In this document: piece after piece, positions 1-12,040 of the stretch
How the letters are laid out: every line of letters begins with the position of its first letter
How positions within the stretch are numbered: position 1 is the stretch's first letter
Source of the DNA: Sialis fuliginosa
Taxonomy: Eukaryota; Arthropoda; Insecta; Megaloptera; Sialidae
Length of the DNA stretch: 64,000 bases
Assembly: GCA_961205875.1 (NCBI GenBank)
Contig: OY540819.1
Coordinates: forward strand, 4,714,501-4,778,500
Direction: 5' to 3'
The notes under the pieces: generated by a model
Seen by the model: the letters and a program-made list of their open reading frames with translations, nothing else
Databases searched by the model: none
Told to the model about the DNA's origin: nothing
Position numbers and translations under genes: made by a program

Positions 1-106
1 TTTGTATCTTTTATGAATTGACCAAAAATAATAATTTAGTTTTATTTAAAATTAATTTTAATAATATGAAATCTATATAGTTATCTATGAAAATAAAATC
101 ATTTAT

Positions 107-920
107 TGCTTCCTCGCAATATCGAAGATACGAGAAGCTATGTGATCGTTTCAGATTGAGACAAAAAAAAACTTCTCCAATTTCAAAATTTTAAATTGAT
201 TTATCCGTTTCACGTCAAGACAAACACTTTTCGTTCCGTGTCTGTCAGTCTGTCCGTGTGTCCGTCCGTCCGTCCGTCTGTCCCCTGAATCCTTGTCACA
301 CGCATAACTCATGAACCACTGAACCGGTATTATTGAAACTTGGTCGGATGGTTGGGTTTGGTTTGAAGACGGTCCCATTTAAAAATCATCAAAATCGTAA
401 GTAAGGGGGAGGGGTGACACCCCAAAATATTTCTTTTTTCAAGATATCTCAAGAACGGCACATGTTACGAGAAAATTTTATAGAATATTTTTTGTAGAGC
501 ATTAAATTTCCTATAATATGGGTCTACAATGTTTGTTGTAAAATATTCCCTTACAAAGATTTATCTCAATTTATTTTAAAAATTCGTGTTTTGTTTTTCT
601 AAATTGATATTTGATTGGATATATTAAATGTCATTCTGACGTTTTAAATGTCATTTTGGCGTTTTAAATGTCACTTTGACGTTTTAAATGTCATTTTGAC
701 ATTTGCATAAATTTAGATTTAGATTGAAATTGTCAAAAAATTAAAAATATATGAAAAAATATTCAGGTGCGTTTTAAGAAAAATTTCGAACTAAGATTTT
801 TTAGTAAAATTTGTATAAAAATTAAATGGTTAACCAATGCCAGGAAATTTATCTGAACACTATCGGTTTTAGTGAATTTATCACGAGGAAGCACTGTGCA
901 TTTACTTGGCAGATGTTTTA
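107..920 (+). mobile_element. Non-autonomous repeat family A, longest copy
   Basis: This is the longest of four copies in the window (others at 16314-16697, 33895-34350 and, inverted, 61421-61556). It begins TGCTTCCTCG (107-116) and carries CGAGGAAGCA near its 3' end (884-893), which are exact inverted complements. The similarity continues a little further through a shared GCAGATGTTTT tail. Inside are a CTGTC/CCGTC-rich stretch (240-285) and a segment around 290-345 that is shared with copy C. No convincing target duplication is seen, so the class is uncertain. The frame on the minus strand (151-378) is only the complement of the repeat. Confidence 0.65.
625..704 (+). repeat. 20-bp tandem repeat, four units
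   Basis: Four consecutive 20-bp units of the form TAAATGTCATTTTGACGTTT with one or two changes each. They lie inside repeat-family copy A. Copy B keeps only about one unit at the matching place (near 16440-16480), so unit number varies between copies. Confidence 0.85.
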
Positions 921-1829
921 TTATAACTGTCAATTAAATAGATGAATAAATAAATAAGAAGCCATTGACAAAACAACATTTTTTTAAGCATAAAAATTAT
1001 TATACCGATTTATAATAAAAAAATAAAAACATTTGAAATAAAATCACATAATAGAATTAAAATATATCTCGAACATTAACAAAAACAACAATTAAAGTAA
1101 TGTAGTTTATATTCAATTTCTTAGCAGAAAGTATTAACTAATGTAATTTTCATCTGTATCATGATGTATAAAAAAGTCTTGTGTCGACCAGGGTAGTTTA
1201 TTTGCAATAATAATTTGCGTTTCTTGTAATATAAATATAAGCAATAAAATTACTACCTTTGCAATAACACATGCGTTTATTTTAACCCACTCGTAGGTAT
1301 ACATATTTAACAAAATATAAAAATTTCAAATTCCTTTTTTATAGTCATTAGGCATTATAATGACTAGTTTAAAATTTTCAAATTTTTAAATTACATTTAA
1401 AAAGGTGCAATGGCTATCACTGGACTTTCTTTGTCGTTTGTTAACGACTACAGATCGGCACATAGCCATCAAGTCGAAAATAATCAGAATGGGTTCAAAG
1501 AAGGTTAAAATGGATATTGCCATCAAAATCCGAAATTGAAAAAATTGGTTTAACAATACTAACTTCAAATTTGAGAGGGGGGTAGACAAAACAAGTTTTG
1601 AAGTTCGAAGCAAAAGAATTGTAGTATATTAAATTAAGAAATTTTTATTTGATTTGCTATAGTTTTACATATGTTGTTTCTTATGGAGTATGACCCCTAT
1701 GATCCCACCCCCTTTATTTAAATTACTTTAAATTTATAAGTTTTTTTAAGGAGCATAACATTAAACGAATATCATTCGCCGTTCAGTGGGGTGGGGCTTA
1801 CATACTCCTACCCCCCTTCAAAACGTTTT
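921..1829. other. AT-rich stretch, no gene seen
   Basis: No coding, RNA or repeat structure I can support. The segment at 1386-1613 has an open minus-strand frame without recognisable motifs. Confidence 0.5.
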
Positions 1830-2173
1830 AATCTTCACCTTATCCATATTAATGAGACATATAATTTTATATCAAGTTTAATATATTTAAATACTAAAAT
1901 TCGGAATATCAAATATTTATTGCCACAAAATTTACTTATACAATTTTCAATAGATTACATAATAATTTTATTTTAATCGCACAAATATATATGAGTACTA
2001 TAAACGAAGAGTAGTTCTTTATCTAGCAAATGAATTTCAAAATATCTGTCTTTGTTTGATTCATGGAGAAATGATTTAAATATTATAATAATCAAATGGG
2101 AGGAGCCTACTTAGTTTGTGATAATCAAAAATGAATACAAATTGCAAGACCATTAATGCAGGTGACTGTACAT
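1830..2173 (-). mobile_element. Partial copy of the GCGACTGTACAT MITE
   Basis: This is an inverted, partial relative of the complete element at 38399-38886. The two match across most of the segment, ending here with GCAGGTGACTGTACAT. The left terminal repeat is missing, and this copy lacks an internal segment of about 85 bp that the other copy has (near 38692-38775). Confidence 0.6.
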
Positions 2174-3200
2174 TCATACATACGTACAGAAAAAATAGGG
2201 TAAATTTGCGGTTTCTTATAATTTTTATCCATAGGACTTTTAAGTGTGTAATAATTAATCTCTATCCATACTAATATTATAAATGCGAAAGTGTGTTTGT
2301 CTGTCTCTCTGTCTGTCTGTCTGTTTGTTACCTTTTCACGGCTAAACCGCTAAACCGATCATGATGAAAATTGACAGGGAGATAGCATGCACTTTGAGAA
2401 AGGACATAGCCTACTTCGAATCCCGAAAAAACAACCCCTAAGGGGCTGCTGGTTTATTTGCTAGATCAACACAGATCAAAACAGATCTGCGTAGATCGGG
2501 GATTTGATTATGTTTTTGTACACACACACAGCTTGACTTCCCACAGTAACTGGGTTCGAAGAGCAATCCTGGAGAAGAGAACCACCATATATGTATTGTA
2601 TTACCTTATTACTAACTGATCCGACTTGGCTTATATACGAATGAAAGTGAAAATACTGTGTTGGCGAGAGCTATGTTGCGATATTTATATATTATACATA
2701 CATAATAATATGTACCTACTTATTCATAAATAAACTTTTGTCTACCTTAAATAACAAATACACATATACTATATAAAAACCTTGTTTATAATTTAATCAA
2801 TTAAAAAAAAATTGTACAGAAACGTACTGAATGATATTTGAGGCCCGTGTATTAAATTAATAAATAAATTCACAACTCACCCCCTGTCACAGATGAAGGG
2901 TTGTAATTGGTCTCATTCGATCCAGCGGGAAAAATACTTCGGGATACCAGGGGTTTGGGGGGCAAAACAACCCTCTATCTAGCACAGGAGTCGAGATATT
3001 TACGATTTTCTATAATGAATACCATAAGTAGCGAAACAGAGAAAAATTCAATATTTACTGTTAATACAGCATAGAAACATAAGATATTATTATTTAATTT
3101 AATAAAATGAAAAAAAAGTCCAGACACGTATTATTGTTAAAATAACAAATACACATATTTTTTTTAAATTGATTAAAATACAAACAATACGTTTCAATCT

Positions 3201-3588
3201 CACGATCTACGACGATCTGCAATGATGTACAACGATCTACAAAGATCAACAACGATCTGTAAAGATTTACAACGATCTGCAAAGATCTACAACGATCTAT
3301 AAAGATCACGATCTGCAAAGATCTGCAACGATTTACAAAGATCAATAGCGATCTACAAAGATCTGCAACGACCTACAACGACCTACAACTATCTGCAAAG
3401 ATCAACAACGATCTATTAAGATCACGATCTGCAAATATCTATAACGATCTGCAAATATCTACAACTATCTGCAAAGACCTACAACGATCTACAACGATCT
3501 GCAAAGATCACGATCTACAAAGATCTACAGAGACCTACAACTATCTGCAAAGACCTACAACGATCTACAAAGATCTAAAAAGATCTGA
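3201..3588 (+). repeat. 10-bp-period GATC minisatellite
   Basis: About 38 degenerate units of AA(A/C)GATCT(A/G)C, often alternating C and A at the third place to give a 20-bp higher-order unit. Related GATC words occur upstream in the same Helitron at 2461-2500 and just after the array to 3630. The minus-strand open frame across it (3094-3345) is a product of the repeat, not a gene. Confidence 0.9.
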
Positions 3589-3998
3589 TTTGTTCCAAAA
3601 TGAAGATCAACCGAGATCACTTCAGATCTGAAATTTTTTCCCGGGTGGTTTTGATGCGTTCTAAGTGACAGTTCTAATATCAACATAATACTATAGTGGA
3701 TATGGATTATGATAATAAAAAAATCCTTTAGGTGAACAATATATAATTAATGTTTATTAATTTCAACAGTTAAACTCAATGAGCTAAGTTTAAAATTTCA
3801 CTACAATTCAGTTTTCTCACATTTATTTTTTACATGCAGGATCGATCTTATGAGGTATGTTTAATAAAACTCACATTTAAATATTTGTAAAATGGACATT
3901 AAAATTATATTTCACTCTCTTTTACATATGAATGGTTGTAATTAGTTTCATTCAATCCGGCGGAAAAAATATCATGGGGATGGGGATTTCGAAATCCA

Positions 3999-4014
3999 CG
4001 CGAGCGAAGCCGCG
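3999..4014 (+). other. Helitron 3' terminal hairpin
   Basis: CGCGAGCGAAGCCGCG folds as CGCG/CGCG with one bulged A around an inner GCGAAGC. GCGAAGC is known as an exceptionally stable DNA mini-hairpin. It sits 8 nt before the terminal CTAG, as expected for a Helitron termination signal. Confidence 0.75.
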
Positions 4015-4358
4015 GGTAGCAGCTAGTACATTTATATATCGATAAGCTCGTTCAAAAACAAAATAATATGAAAAATCTGTTAAAAGATCAAAAAATGAAA
4101 ATATGCATTAATAAAAAAATGAATTTTAAGAACAAAAAAATCGTTGGATTATCAATATAAATTATTGTAATTATGTAACATTCGGCAAGATAGTGATGTT
4201 TAAAATAAGTTGGGTTAATCGGCGTACGTTACTTTTTTTTACTTTAAAAAATTGTACCCAGTGAATAAAAATTATAGATGGTGATTTTTTCAGAAATATC
4301 AAATATTTTAATTGTAAAAGCAGCCTACATATTTATAAATTAATAGTATTTATTAGAT

Positions 4359-4828
4359 CAGAGGTTCTCAAAGTATGGGTCGTGACCCACTGGTGAGTTG
4401 CAGACCGAGTTTTGGTGGGTCGCGAGAAAAATTTAAAAATATTACACAGGAATATTTTATAAAAATTTTACTTAAAAATTTCCAGTTTATATTTTTCTAT
4501 TAATAGGTCATTTTACTATTTGTGTTCCATTCAAAATTTATTTATTTTATCAACATATCTCAATTAAATGTATTAAACAAAAACATAAATTATGTGACCT
4601 TTTTCCGTTTCTCTCACAAGTCGAACGAGTGGCGTAGATAGGGGGGGGGGGGGGATTAAGGTGATCAATCACCCTCTATGAGTCTACTTCATGAGAAAAA
4701 TCCAAAACATTTTTTTTAACTTTTCTAGTATGAAGCAAATAGAAAATAGGAAAAATTAGGTCGAATGAATCGCGAAAAGTTTCAATTTTAAAAGTGGGTC
4801 CCGGTCCATATAAGTTTGAGATCTCCTG
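4359..4828 (+). mobile_element. hAT-type MITE with 8-bp target duplication
   Basis: Left end CAGAGGTTCTCAAAGT and right end (reverse complement) CAGGAGATCTCAAACTT are imperfect terminal inverted repeats of hAT type. Flanking 8-mers TATTAGAT (4351-4358) and GATTAGAT (4829-4836) match at 7 of 8 positions. A run of 14 Gs lies near 4643-4656. There is no transposase. Confidence 0.75.
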
Positions 4829-4896
4829 GATTAGATATTACTTTGTTTCCCTATCGTGCCCTCTCTTTCCAATTTTACGCGTGCAATGTTCAAACC

Positions 4897-5430
4897 CAAG
4901 GTATATAAAGACAAGGTAGTCTCATAACTTTTTGACCAATCAGCGGCTGCGTCGGATGACGTCAGCCTGAGGAACCTTTCAAACGTTGTTTCATATATTA
5001 AAGTTGTTTTCAAATTATTTCGAATTTTTGGATATTTGTATTTAAAAAAAGTAAATATTATTATTTATTACAGAAGCACAAATTATTACATATAATATTT
5101 CTTCATAAAAATTTAAAAATGATGTCAGAAATCAATGCTTAAAGAAATTACATTTGTTGGTTACACATAAAAAAACACTTGTTTAAAACTATAATTTATA
5201 ATAATAAAATAATAAAAAAAAAATAATAAAAAAAAAATTCAGTACACTATCAATATTAAATGAAAATATTTAAAAACAACTTACAATAAATCAGCTTAAC
5301 TAAAATAAAGAGTAAATATAGTTTGACAGCCATTTATAATGTCAAAGAGTTCCTCGCGATGACGCAATCTCCCGTCTCATGCCACTCCTCGCACAGAGTT
5401 ATGAGGCAACCTTGTACTTTACTAACCTTG
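4897..5430 (+). mobile_element. Long-TIR element with 9-bp duplication, Mutator-like
   Basis: CAAGGT...ACCTTG termini are flanked by exact 9-bp direct repeats GTTCAAACC (4888-4896 and 5431-5439). The inverted repeats are long (about 100 bp) and diverged: both arms carry TAAAG..ACAAGGT..CTCATAACT and then a GATGACG/GAGGAAC segment. A 9-bp duplication with long TIRs is the usual profile of Mutator-like elements. No transposase is present, so the class is inferred. Confidence 0.7.
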
Positions 5431-5439
5431 GTTCAAACC

Positions 5440-5980
5440 AGTCTATACCGAAATCACGTCATAAAAATATAGACGGTATAATTATAAGTTTTTGTAATTA
5501 AACATCTTTTTTTGTAAAGAGCCTAACATGAGACACATCCCCCCTATACACGTATAACGGTTGTCTAGCACGAGCTCAAAGCTGTGCCGCTAATAACTGT
5601 AAAACAAGATACAACGAGCGGCGTTCACAAAGCTCGCGCAGGGGAGAAGAAGAACACGCCGAAATGAAACAATCTGTTTGCGGATTTTCAATTCACTAAG
5701 TGACAAAAAACGTGTACCGTTTGTTTCACTTTTTCAAAACAAATCTCATTACCGAATATAGTACAGGCAAGTTCAAATGTAAGCAGGCACGCTTGCGAGT
5801 TATGTTATTGTGTATGTTCGTGTAAAAGGTACACTTGTACATATATATTGTGTATTATTTTTTTAATGTTAGTAGTTATAATAATGTAGCGATTTTCTTA
5901 AGAAAATCATGAAATTCTCATTATTATGAAAATGAAATGAAACTATTTTTACGTGTCAATTTGAAAAGACTCATTAGTTG
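5440..5980. other. Moderate-GC unique sequence
   Basis: The part at 5530-5790 is richer in GC than its surroundings and looks unique. I see no frame or splice pattern. It could be regulatory, but nothing specific supports that. Confidence 0.3.
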
Positions 5981-6274
5981 CATAGCCACACAAAAAAAAT
6001 GTTTAGAACTTTTTCAGAGACCATTGTATTTCTATGTATTTTGAGACGCTGAATCCGAATTTGTAGTCAAAATGGCAGTATATTTGATTTATTTTCAAAA
6101 TAACCTCGGAAAACTTAATTTTATATGTATACTTGAAAAATAGGTGTTTCGGGGTTATTTTCAAAATGCATCTGATAAGGTGCTGTTTTGACCTCAAATT
6201 CGGATTTAGCGCCTCAAAGTACATAGAAATACAATGGTCTCCGAAAAAGTTCTAAACATTTTCTTGTGGCTGTG
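5981..6274. mobile_element. Fold-back MITE
   Basis: A nearly complete palindrome. The left arm runs from ATAGCCACACAAAA through ATGTTTAGAACTTTTTC and AGACCATTGTATTTCTATG to the centre near 6128, and the right arm is its inverted complement with scattered changes. The open frame here (6003-6224, minus) is a by-product. It contains the GACGCTGAATCC-AATTTG word shared with two other elements in the window. Confidence 0.8.
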
Positions 6275-9200
6275 TTATTGATTACGCAAAATATATTTTA
6301 TAAAATAATTAATAAAAAATTTTGAGATTATTTAAATTCAATTTTGAAATGAAAAATAAAGGTAATTTTCTCTACTTTTTTTCTAAACCCTAAAAGTCTA
6401 AACGAATGTAAATATTAATTATAAATATATAATTTATGATAAATCTGCAAAAGGTCAAAAAATTAAAATATACATACAAAAAATGAATTCTAATATAAAT
6501 TTTAAAAAAATCGGTAGTACGTCAATATGACAAAAAACAATTTATCAAATTACATGCAGCTACCAGATTATTTATTTATATTATAAATATTATATTATAT
6601 TTCTTTCATTCTACAAAGCTTTGCTTGTATTATTATTCACAATTATTTATTTTATGTAGTTAATCATTACGAATTCTTAACAATTCGTCATTATAAACAA
6701 GGACGCCACTGGTTTAACACATAGTTCACTTGGTATCGGGAGTACATCAATCAGGTAATGTACATACATGTTCTACATTATTAAATATTAATAGACAAAC
6801 ATGTTCCCATGGCCTCGTATAATAAACGTTATATATTACACCAGCTTGTGATATTGTAAGGAATACATATATTGTGTATCGGTTATTTCTTGAGCAAATT
6901 TCCATGTATTCCGATCATAGACTGATGTTAACAGAGTTTTAATTATAATCTATATCTTTGACACGTTCTGTACAATCTTTTTGGAAGATATACCGATATT
7001 TTTACGAGTATATTGATAATTATACTTTCTGTTTGAATTTATTATTTAATATTAATTGTTTCTTATTCTAACAATTAAGCATTCGATTTATAATTTGGAA
7101 GATACGTGGGTTAAACATAACCCGCGGAGATATTTTTACCTCTAAAGGGCAATACAACATCTAATAGTTTCGCTAGACGAAGGTTTGATGTAGGTACAAC
7201 TGTATTAAAAATTTCTCTCTAAATTTTTTCGAAAATCTCAAACCATAAACCCACATCTTAAAAAGGTTTCAAGATAATATACATTAGGTTATATTTTAGG
7301 GTCAAATTCATTGAAAAATTGAAACAGTAATCAGATAAAATTATTTTTGAGTTTTTTAAATCAGCTGATCAAAATCTATATCATAATAAAATAATACATA
7401 ATGACATTTAGGTACAGACTTGCATTTTTTTCACGTTCTTTATGCTTTCTTGTATAGTTTTAACTATAGAATATTTTCAGCACTAAATATTTTTTTTAAT
7501 TTTTCGTACTGAAATCGGAAAAATTAAACGTTTATCACAAAACATTTCAAATGCCGAGATCACACGAAAATTATCAAATAAATCAAACAGGTAAAATTAT
7601 ACTAACATCTTTTTGATAATATTTAAACTTCTTAATATTTATATAAAGTTAAAAACTACTGTACGGGAAACTAATGCTTGTTTTGCATTTAACAAATTTT
7701 TAACAATTGGAGACTAATGTGTAAGTTAATTATTTATAATATTTTTGTACATATTCATTACGTTTTGGAATCACTGTTCGAAACATAAATACAATACTTA
7801 ATGAATAAGGTAATTCAAATATACGTATTCATGTCTTTTTCTCGAACTTTCATTTGTATATTAAAGTTATTACGAAGTTCGTGAAGAATTCCTTTTGTCA
7901 GATGTTTATTATTGTGACTATGTAATCAATATACTTGATGAAAATTTCAAAATTAATTTCAAAGCAGTACGTTTGTTTACAAAATGTAGATATAGTCTAA
8001 TTTACTTTTGTTTTCTGTTAAAATTCTAAGGTCGCAACCTTATTAATATCTTCAAATTTATTTTATGTGTATGGATTCTTGTTAACACAGTTGAAAATAA
8101 TAAAATAAGTTGTTCTGAAATTAATAAGTTTATTTCTAAAGCGAAACATGTTTGAATTTACTTCTCTTTAAGTTGCTATATAATGATTGATGTAATATTC
8201 AAGGCTTCTGCGCTGTTTTTTTATTTATATTTTATTGAAATAAAGTTTTTTATTTTATTTTACTATCTTAATAATAATAATAAAAAGAATAAATCGTTTT
8301 ATTTTTTGAAATCGTATAAATATATGTTTACAGTTTATATTTTTCCTAATTTCGAATATTTTTTATTTAAAGCATTATTATAGAGAAGTTATCCCATATA
8401 AACAAATGTAATTACATAATAATATAAAAAATACCTTCAAGTTGAATAATAAATAAATAAATATCAATAACAATTGACATTGTTTTCGAACCTCTGTATA
8501 AAAACGTAATACCTATCTTGTTTAGTTCCCTTGGCACACTTTTTTCCAATAAATATTTTGCAATCAAAGTATATCCTTTATTACATCAAGTTCATCTTTA
8601 CAAGCGCGATATAGCGTTTTGTAGGGTAATTTTAAATGTGTAATATTGAGAGAGATATCGCGTAAAGCGTTAAAACCTAATCATCGGTTTTTTTAAGAAA
8701 CGCCAATACTTTCGCTCTTTGACATCATATTTTTCAGATATTTCCGCTCGGCGACATTTAATAATGTACGAGTAGGTATATAAACTCCAGTAGCTATATA
8801 AAAAAACGCGCGTCGTGACAGGAACGGCTTTAAATTTACACAAATTTACACCCAAAATAAAACAATTTAAATTGTCGGTTTGTGAAAAAAGAAATTAAAT
8901 AAACTCATATATAATTTTTTGTCATGTTTGACCTATAACAAAGTTTGTATAATTTACGATGATAAATACTTTTTTTAAATAGCGGAAAAAATAATTAAGC
9001 CGTTTCTGGAATTAGAAAGGAATATAAGAAAACTCTAGAAAGAGAAGCTTGTATACCATGCTTTCCTTTTTGATAAATATGAATAAAATATGGAAAATTG
9101 TTACGAATGATTAATGAAGCAGGATTTAATTTGTTGTCAGTGATCGTTTGAAAATATAGTGCACAGGAAATTCATTGGGAATATAAGAAGAATATTAAAC

Positions 9201-9899
9201 ATGTAGAAATATGGGAGTATTTTCTCAATACTGGATATATATTATATATAGTATACCCTACGACTGCTAATGAAAACTATTATATTAGAGTGCACTATAA
9301 ATCGCTTAAGAAGTTTGATGAATTTTATATAACTCTTTTTCTACACGGTCTTTTTTTCACGATTATGAAATAACATGGTCTACATAAAAAAACACTTTTT
9401 TACACAAATATTTTGTACTAAAACGAATTCCAAAAAAATTTATAAAAAACATAATATAAAATCCTGGATTTTACTATGAGCTGCTTATCCTTTTTACACG
9501 GTTTTCGTTGGAACGTATCAACCGTTCAAAAAAAATTGGGTGCAAATGTATATACCAACATTCATCAAAAAAATTACAAAGGGAGGGTCAGGTATTTAAA
9601 AAAAAATAACGAATGAATGTATGAAAGCAGTTTTTGTCATTTATAATAAATTAACTAATTGTAAGAAAAAATATGTATTTTTTTCGTTAATTTAGGTTAT
9701 TTTGAAAAAAAAGCATCGTTAATAAAATGTATAAAAGATATATTTATAAAAACAGTTGGGAAGTTGACTTTTCATATTTCAAATACTTTTACTATAATTA
9801 CAGAGTAACAATTTTAATTGCCTTTTTTGTAGTAATATTATATAATTATATTTCATCCTTTCCAATATCCACAAATACTTATTTCTGGTAATCCATAAG
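6275..9899. other. Long AT-rich stretch, no gene or clear repeat
   Basis: 3.6 kb of AT-rich sequence. Open frames at 8183-8383 (+) and 8670-8855 (-) are low-complexity or chance. I could not find terminal inverted repeats or tandem arrays here. Confidence 0.5.
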
Positions 9900-10465
9900 A
9901 TAAACGCTATATTACCCTTCTAATAGTAGACATTAAACACCTGTATGATAATAAACTTATTATTTGTATTGCACTCCAACAAAGCGTCCACATCGACAGC
10001 TTTATAAATTATCCGAAAGAAATACACGATCAATTTATCAACGGAAACGGAACTGTATAACAACAGCAACAACGGGAATATCTCCAGCCCACCCAACATG
10101 ACGGGGTGTAAGGTGAATATAACACACGGCTCAGTTTCTGTGAAACGAGAGACGGGAAGTGTCACGCTTCTTCGATATTGCATCCGAGCAAAATATGTTC
10201 CCTGTCCCAATCTGTCGCAAAGGATTGGCCGTCTAACAAGTGACAGCAGCCCGGCTGGGAATATATGAGTAATGGTTTCCCCGGCTGCATTCGCACAACA
10301 CTCACTCTATATCCGCGATGTCGATTGTTCCGCACAACAAAGTATCGTTCTCCCCTTTCTCTCTTACCCGACGTGTCAGAAATCATTCCTACACATTTGC
10401 GTGATTGATACTGGTTTTTATTTACACCTATTGACTTACATGTCGATATATTATATATCTCTGTG
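9900..10465. other. GC-richer unique island, possible conserved non-coding element
   Basis: This contrasts with its flanks in GC content and lacks repeat features. Overlapping open frames on both strands (minus 9920-10210 and 10162-10386, plus 10272-10466) have no recognisable domain and no convincing splice sites. A regulatory element under constraint is possible, but only composition supports it. Confidence 0.3.
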
Positions 10466-10568
10466 ATCTGACAATAACTAAAGTATTTGCTATGTTTGGG
10501 GATATTTGGATTCTTTGAGTTGGTTGTAGTGGAATTAGGTTAATAATTTTAATTCATAAATAGCCTTA

Positions 10569-11425
10569 GACAAGGAAAGATAAAGGACAAATAACACATT
10601 ACCTAGCGTTGTTACCATATCGCACCACGAAAAATCGCACCACGGATCATTGGCGTATCATTCAGATTTTAAAATAAATATCAATTGTTTTGAATTATAA
10701 AACTAATTAATAAAAAAATGTTTTATATTGAGTTTAAAAGTATTTCAGTGATAATTGATTAACAGAGAAATGTCTATTTTGGAACTATCATCTCTCATAC
10801 ATACTAAATTCAATTGTAATTTAAAGCATATTTGCATATTATAAATTTTCAACTGACGCCTATGGGATAATATGCGGTTTTGACAGTTGAAAAAAGATGG
10901 CCGCCGACAAATTTTGGTAACACTTTCATATACGGGCTGGCATTGGTTGTTATGTATCCATAGTCTTTCCTAATCTAAGTAAATAGCCATTCAGATAAAA
11001 AAGTGATTAACCCTTAGATTAGGTAGGAAAGACTATGGATACATAACAACCAATGCTAGTCCGTATATGAAAGTGTTACCAAAATTTGTCGGCGGCCATA
11101 TTTTTTTAATTGTCAGAACCGCATATTATCCCATAGGCGTCAGTTGAAAATGTATAATATGCAAATATGCTTTAAATTACAATTGAATTTAGTATGTATG
11201 AGAGATGATAGTGCCTAATATACGTTTCTCTGTTAATCAATTATCACTGAAATACTTTTAAACTCAATATAAAACATTTATTATTAATTAATTTTATAAT
11301 TCAAAACAATTGATATTTATTTTAAAATCTGAATGATACGTCAATGATCCGTGGTGCGATTTTTCGTGGTGCAATATGGTAACAACGCTAGGTAATGTGT
11401 TATTTGTCCTTTATCTTTCCTTGTC
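10569..11425. mobile_element. 857-bp near-perfect palindromic MITE
   Basis: Two arms of roughly 410 bp are inverted complements with only scattered changes, separated by a spacer of about 35 bp near 10980-11015. Termini are GACAAGGAAAGATAAAGG and its complement, flanked by TA on both sides (10567-10568 and 11426-11427), as for Tc1/mariner-like MITEs. A transcript through it would form a very long hairpin RNA. Confidence 0.85.
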
Positions 11426-12040
11426 TAACGATTAACTTAAGAGCACAGCTGATATAAAGATGGTGTGTATTTCAGCTTGGCAAAATAACTTTTCGAAAAG
11501 TAACATTTTTTTTAGTTTGTGGAAAATGTCAAATCTAAAAAAAACATTATGAATGCAGTCACATATAATTTACTTTTAAAAGCGTTTGCTTAAAAATCTT
11601 ATTGTGCGAATAATCAATAAAATTTCAATTTATAAAACGCACTAAAACGTATTTTTTTAAATCTTTAAAAAGCTTTTACATTTATTCGTGTACCACCATT
11701 TTTACAATAATTACAATAAAAACTAGCGCGTTCGGCTGCATGTTATTGTTAACATGACACTGTAACTAGTCTAAACTAATTCTAGACTCCTTCGTGTTTA
11801 TTTGGAACAAATTCTAAAAACTATCAGCATGGATTACCTGCATGTAAAACGATACATATTCTTAAAAAGCCTAAGATATTTACGTTGTATAAATAAAGCA
11901 GATATGTATTTTTATACCGGGTGTTCAAAATAAAACATTATGATTTTTGAAAACCAAGTTGCTGACAGAAAAAAAAATTTGACAAAAGTTATTCATTTTT
12001 ATAGGAACAATATCATGATATATTTTTTAATGAGCACTTA

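Larger units (their letters stand above)
2259..4026 (+). mobile_element. Non-autonomous Helitron, about 1.77 kb
   Basis: Starts A|TCTCTATCCATACTAATATT and ends ...GCAGCTAG|T, the TC...CTAG ends and A^T insertion site expected of Helitrons. A GC-rich hairpin (3999-4014) lies 8 nt before the terminal CTAG. The 5' third has a CTGT-rich run and an 'AAACCGCTAAACCGATC' segment that I recognise from Lepidopteran Helitron-type repeats. No Rep/helicase frame is present. Two internal oddities are a 10-bp-period minisatellite (3201-3588) and a partial internal duplication (about 2895-2960 resembles 3925-3990). The duplication suggests a compound or rearranged element. Confidence 0.8.

Noticed and set aside
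3094..3345. Minus-strand open frame with IVxxRCRSLQIV repeats
   Set aside because: It is the translation of the 10-bp GATC minisatellite within a Helitron; the periodic peptide follows from the DNA period.
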